Assembly: GCF_037975245.1 (NCBI RefSeq)
Contig: NC_092579.1
Coordinates: forward strand, 8,645,001-8,667,500
Direction: 5' to 3'
Origin: Apostichopus japonicus
Lineage: Eukaryota; Echinodermata; Holothuroidea; Aspidochirotida; Stichopodidae
DNA: 22,500 nt
Shown: positions 21,179 to 22,500 of the stretch, one piece after another
Layout of the letters: each line of letters begins with the position of its first letter
Position numbering within the stretch: the first letter of the stretch is position 1
The notes under the pieces: model-generated
The model's input: only the letters and a program-made list of their open reading frames with translations
What the model was told of the DNA's origin: nothing
Databases searched by the model: none
Program-made: the position numbers and the translations under genes

Positions 21179-21872
21179 CGCAGTGACAGAAACAATTTGT
21201 AAAGTATATGATAATGGGTACTTACGCAACCGTAGAACCTAGCGACATTTTGACATTAGAAAATTGTGTGATTGCAAAATATTTTGTGAATTCGTGAATC
21301 AATTTCTCAATGAAATGCATCATTAAAATGTCGTTAGCCACCGTCACCAATTTTATTTTTCGCTCTCGCAAATATAAAGTTTAAACGCTTTCGCTAGCTG
21401 CTTTGATTGTTCGGCTAAGGGAAATGATGAGCAGTTAGTTAATAATGGGGCTTTTCTTTCTGGAAATTATGTGAAGAACATTCTTTTCCTTTCATCAGAT
21501 GTTTTAGTAGTTTTATGTTTTGTTGTTCTTGTTGTTCGTATTATCTTACAATTTTTACCTGCAAGCATTTGTTCCCCCTTTTGGATACAATAAAGTTTAC
21601 CAAACCATACCACTCGATTAGCTATAAGTTAGCCTGCAGAAGGCAATGAAGTGCATATTTAAAGTATAGGCCTATTATACATCATGGAACTCTTTATGAC
21701 ATTCAAGCACTTTCACAATTAAAACGAAAATGAAAGCAGCTCTTCAGATGATACTTTCGAGAAAGAAAGTTATGCAGATAAACGAGCTTTGCCAAGTAAA
21801 CAAAGAACAACGTAACAGCCAGTAATCATAACATAATTACCGTATGTTATATTCTCAGTACCACACGACTCG
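21179..21872. other. Region behind the type II deletion, unit C
   Basis: This matches A positions about 7200-7882 with many small indels. The junction at 21178/21179 joins type I downstream sequence (A 3462) to sequence just behind type II (A about 7200). No gene is supported. Confidence 0.65.
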
Positions 21873-22075
21873 CTGAAGGAATTGCAGAATGAGCTCGTCA
21901 TTTGTTTGAATCTTTGATCTGTGGCTTTAATCTCTTATCAATTTAATGAAATCGTTATCTGACGCAGTAATCTGAATATGACCGACTTTTTGAATGCAAC
22001 GGTAAGTGATGACTGTTGGAAACATATCAAAAGCGTATATTTCCCTCGTCATTACAATCAGTCTTTGCAATAACA
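21873..22075 (+). pseudogene. Relic of a type III N-terminal coding segment (unit C)
   Basis: This is the counterpart of the relic at 7883-8068. It retains the GACTGTTGGAAACATATC stretch that codes for the cap Cys-Trp in the intact gene and is lost from the unit A relic. It has frame damage and no LRRs. Its presence in both A and C shows it predates the unit duplication. Confidence 0.75.
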
Positions 22076-22192
22076 AGTGCTAGAAGAAGTGCAAAGGTTA
22101 TAACATTCGAGGCAACCTTTATGTTATCATGAAAGTATTATTCGAATCAGCTCATTAATGACTATACGGATATCTGGCATATTGGATTCAAA

Positions 22193-22500
22193 ATGGAAAA
22201 ATTGCGGAATGCTTTCATCTACCTTTATCCCATGTTATTAGCCGTTTCACTAAACATTTCGTATGTGGATTCTGAAATATATTGTCAGTGCCATGTGAGT
22301 GCTATCCGATGTAGTAATCTGAATATGACCAGCTTTTCGAACGCATCGTTACAGGAAGACTGTTGGAAACATATCGAAAGCGGAGATTTCCTGAGTCTTT
22401 ATTTACGTCAAAATGAAATATCTTCCTTTCCTGAATTGAATCTTCAAATTGCCGTAAAATATTTAGATTTAAGCTTGAACAAACTTAAAGATCTTAGAAA
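22193..22500 (+). CDS. Type III LRR protein, 5' part only (unit C)
   Basis: The frame is open from ATG at 22193 to the window end, 102 codons plus two bases, and is collinear with residues 1-102 of the unit A type III protein. It has a signal peptide (about 5-25), a cap with Cys at 31, 33, 40 and 57, and the first two LRR strands (Asn near 74 and 96). Changes are mostly substitutions, for example Val37-Ile-Glu to Ala-Ile-Arg and Leu90 to Tyr. No stop or frameshift is seen, so it is probably a working gene continuing beyond the window; stalk and helix cannot be judged. The start has A at -3 as in unit A. Confidence 0.8.
   Translation, partial: MEKLRNAFIYLYPMLLAVSLNISYVDSEIYCQCHVSAIRCSNLNMTSFSNASLQEDCWKHIESGDFLSLYLRQNEISSFPELNLQIAVKYLDLSLNKLKDLR

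Larger units (their letters stand above)
17805..22500 (+). repeat. Tandem unit C (partial), type I broken and type II deleted
   Basis: This is the third copy of the unit and runs off the window. Its 5' part matches units A and B up to a damaged type I gene. It then has a unique insert of about 0.58 kb, continues with the type I downstream region, and joins directly at about 21178/21179 to sequence lying behind type II in unit A. A type III relic and a type III gene follow. It is the most diverged of the three units, with many small indels. Confidence 0.88.

Overview
The window reads as eukaryotic, probably invertebrate metazoan, nuclear DNA. It is AT-rich, has long non-coding stretches and long (AT)n microsatellites, and its genes have animal-style start contexts, GTAAGT splice donors and secreted or membrane leucine-rich-repeat (LRR) products. 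No bacterial operons, ribosome binding sites, tRNA or rRNA genes were seen. I cannot name the species. A marine invertebrate with an expanded LRR receptor repertoire is a guess.

The dominant structure is a direct tandem array of three diverged units. Unit A is about 2-10843, unit B about 10844-17804, and unit C starts at about 17805 and runs off the end. An intact unit carries, all on the + strand, three related LRR genes in the order type I, type II, type III. Each encodes a signal peptide, a cysteine-containing N-terminal cap, about eight LRR strands and a C-terminal cap of pattern FDC...C...C...C. They differ after that cap. Type I (1407, 12248) ends almost at once, with no membrane segment, so it is predicted to be secreted. 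Type II (5682, 14759) adds a Ser/Thr-rich stalk, a transmembrane helix and a tail of about 106 residues. Type III (8187, 22193 partial) has a stalk and a transmembrane helix but only a few residues after it. No TIR domain is present, so these are not Toll-like receptors in the strict sense.

The units have decayed differently. A has all three genes plus a relic of a type III N-terminus just upstream of type III. B has lost type III and its relic; its type II gene runs into new sequence, then an uninterrupted (AT)n tract of about 171 bases, then the type III 3' flank. C has a broken type I pseudogene, no type II at all (clean deletion junction near 21178), and a type III relic followed by an apparently intact type III gene cut by the window end. 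Unit A also holds about 1.8 kb not found in B, with promoter-like motifs. C holds about 0.58 kb of unique DNA. The B/C boundary carries a local duplication of about 200 bases.

The biology suggested is a birth-and-death cluster of cell-surface and secreted LRR recognition proteins. A phase-1 GT splice site sits at the same place, just after the C-terminal cap, in all three gene types, which would allow the LRR module to be joined to different C-termini. Function (immune recognition, adhesion or other) is inference from architecture and array behaviour only.
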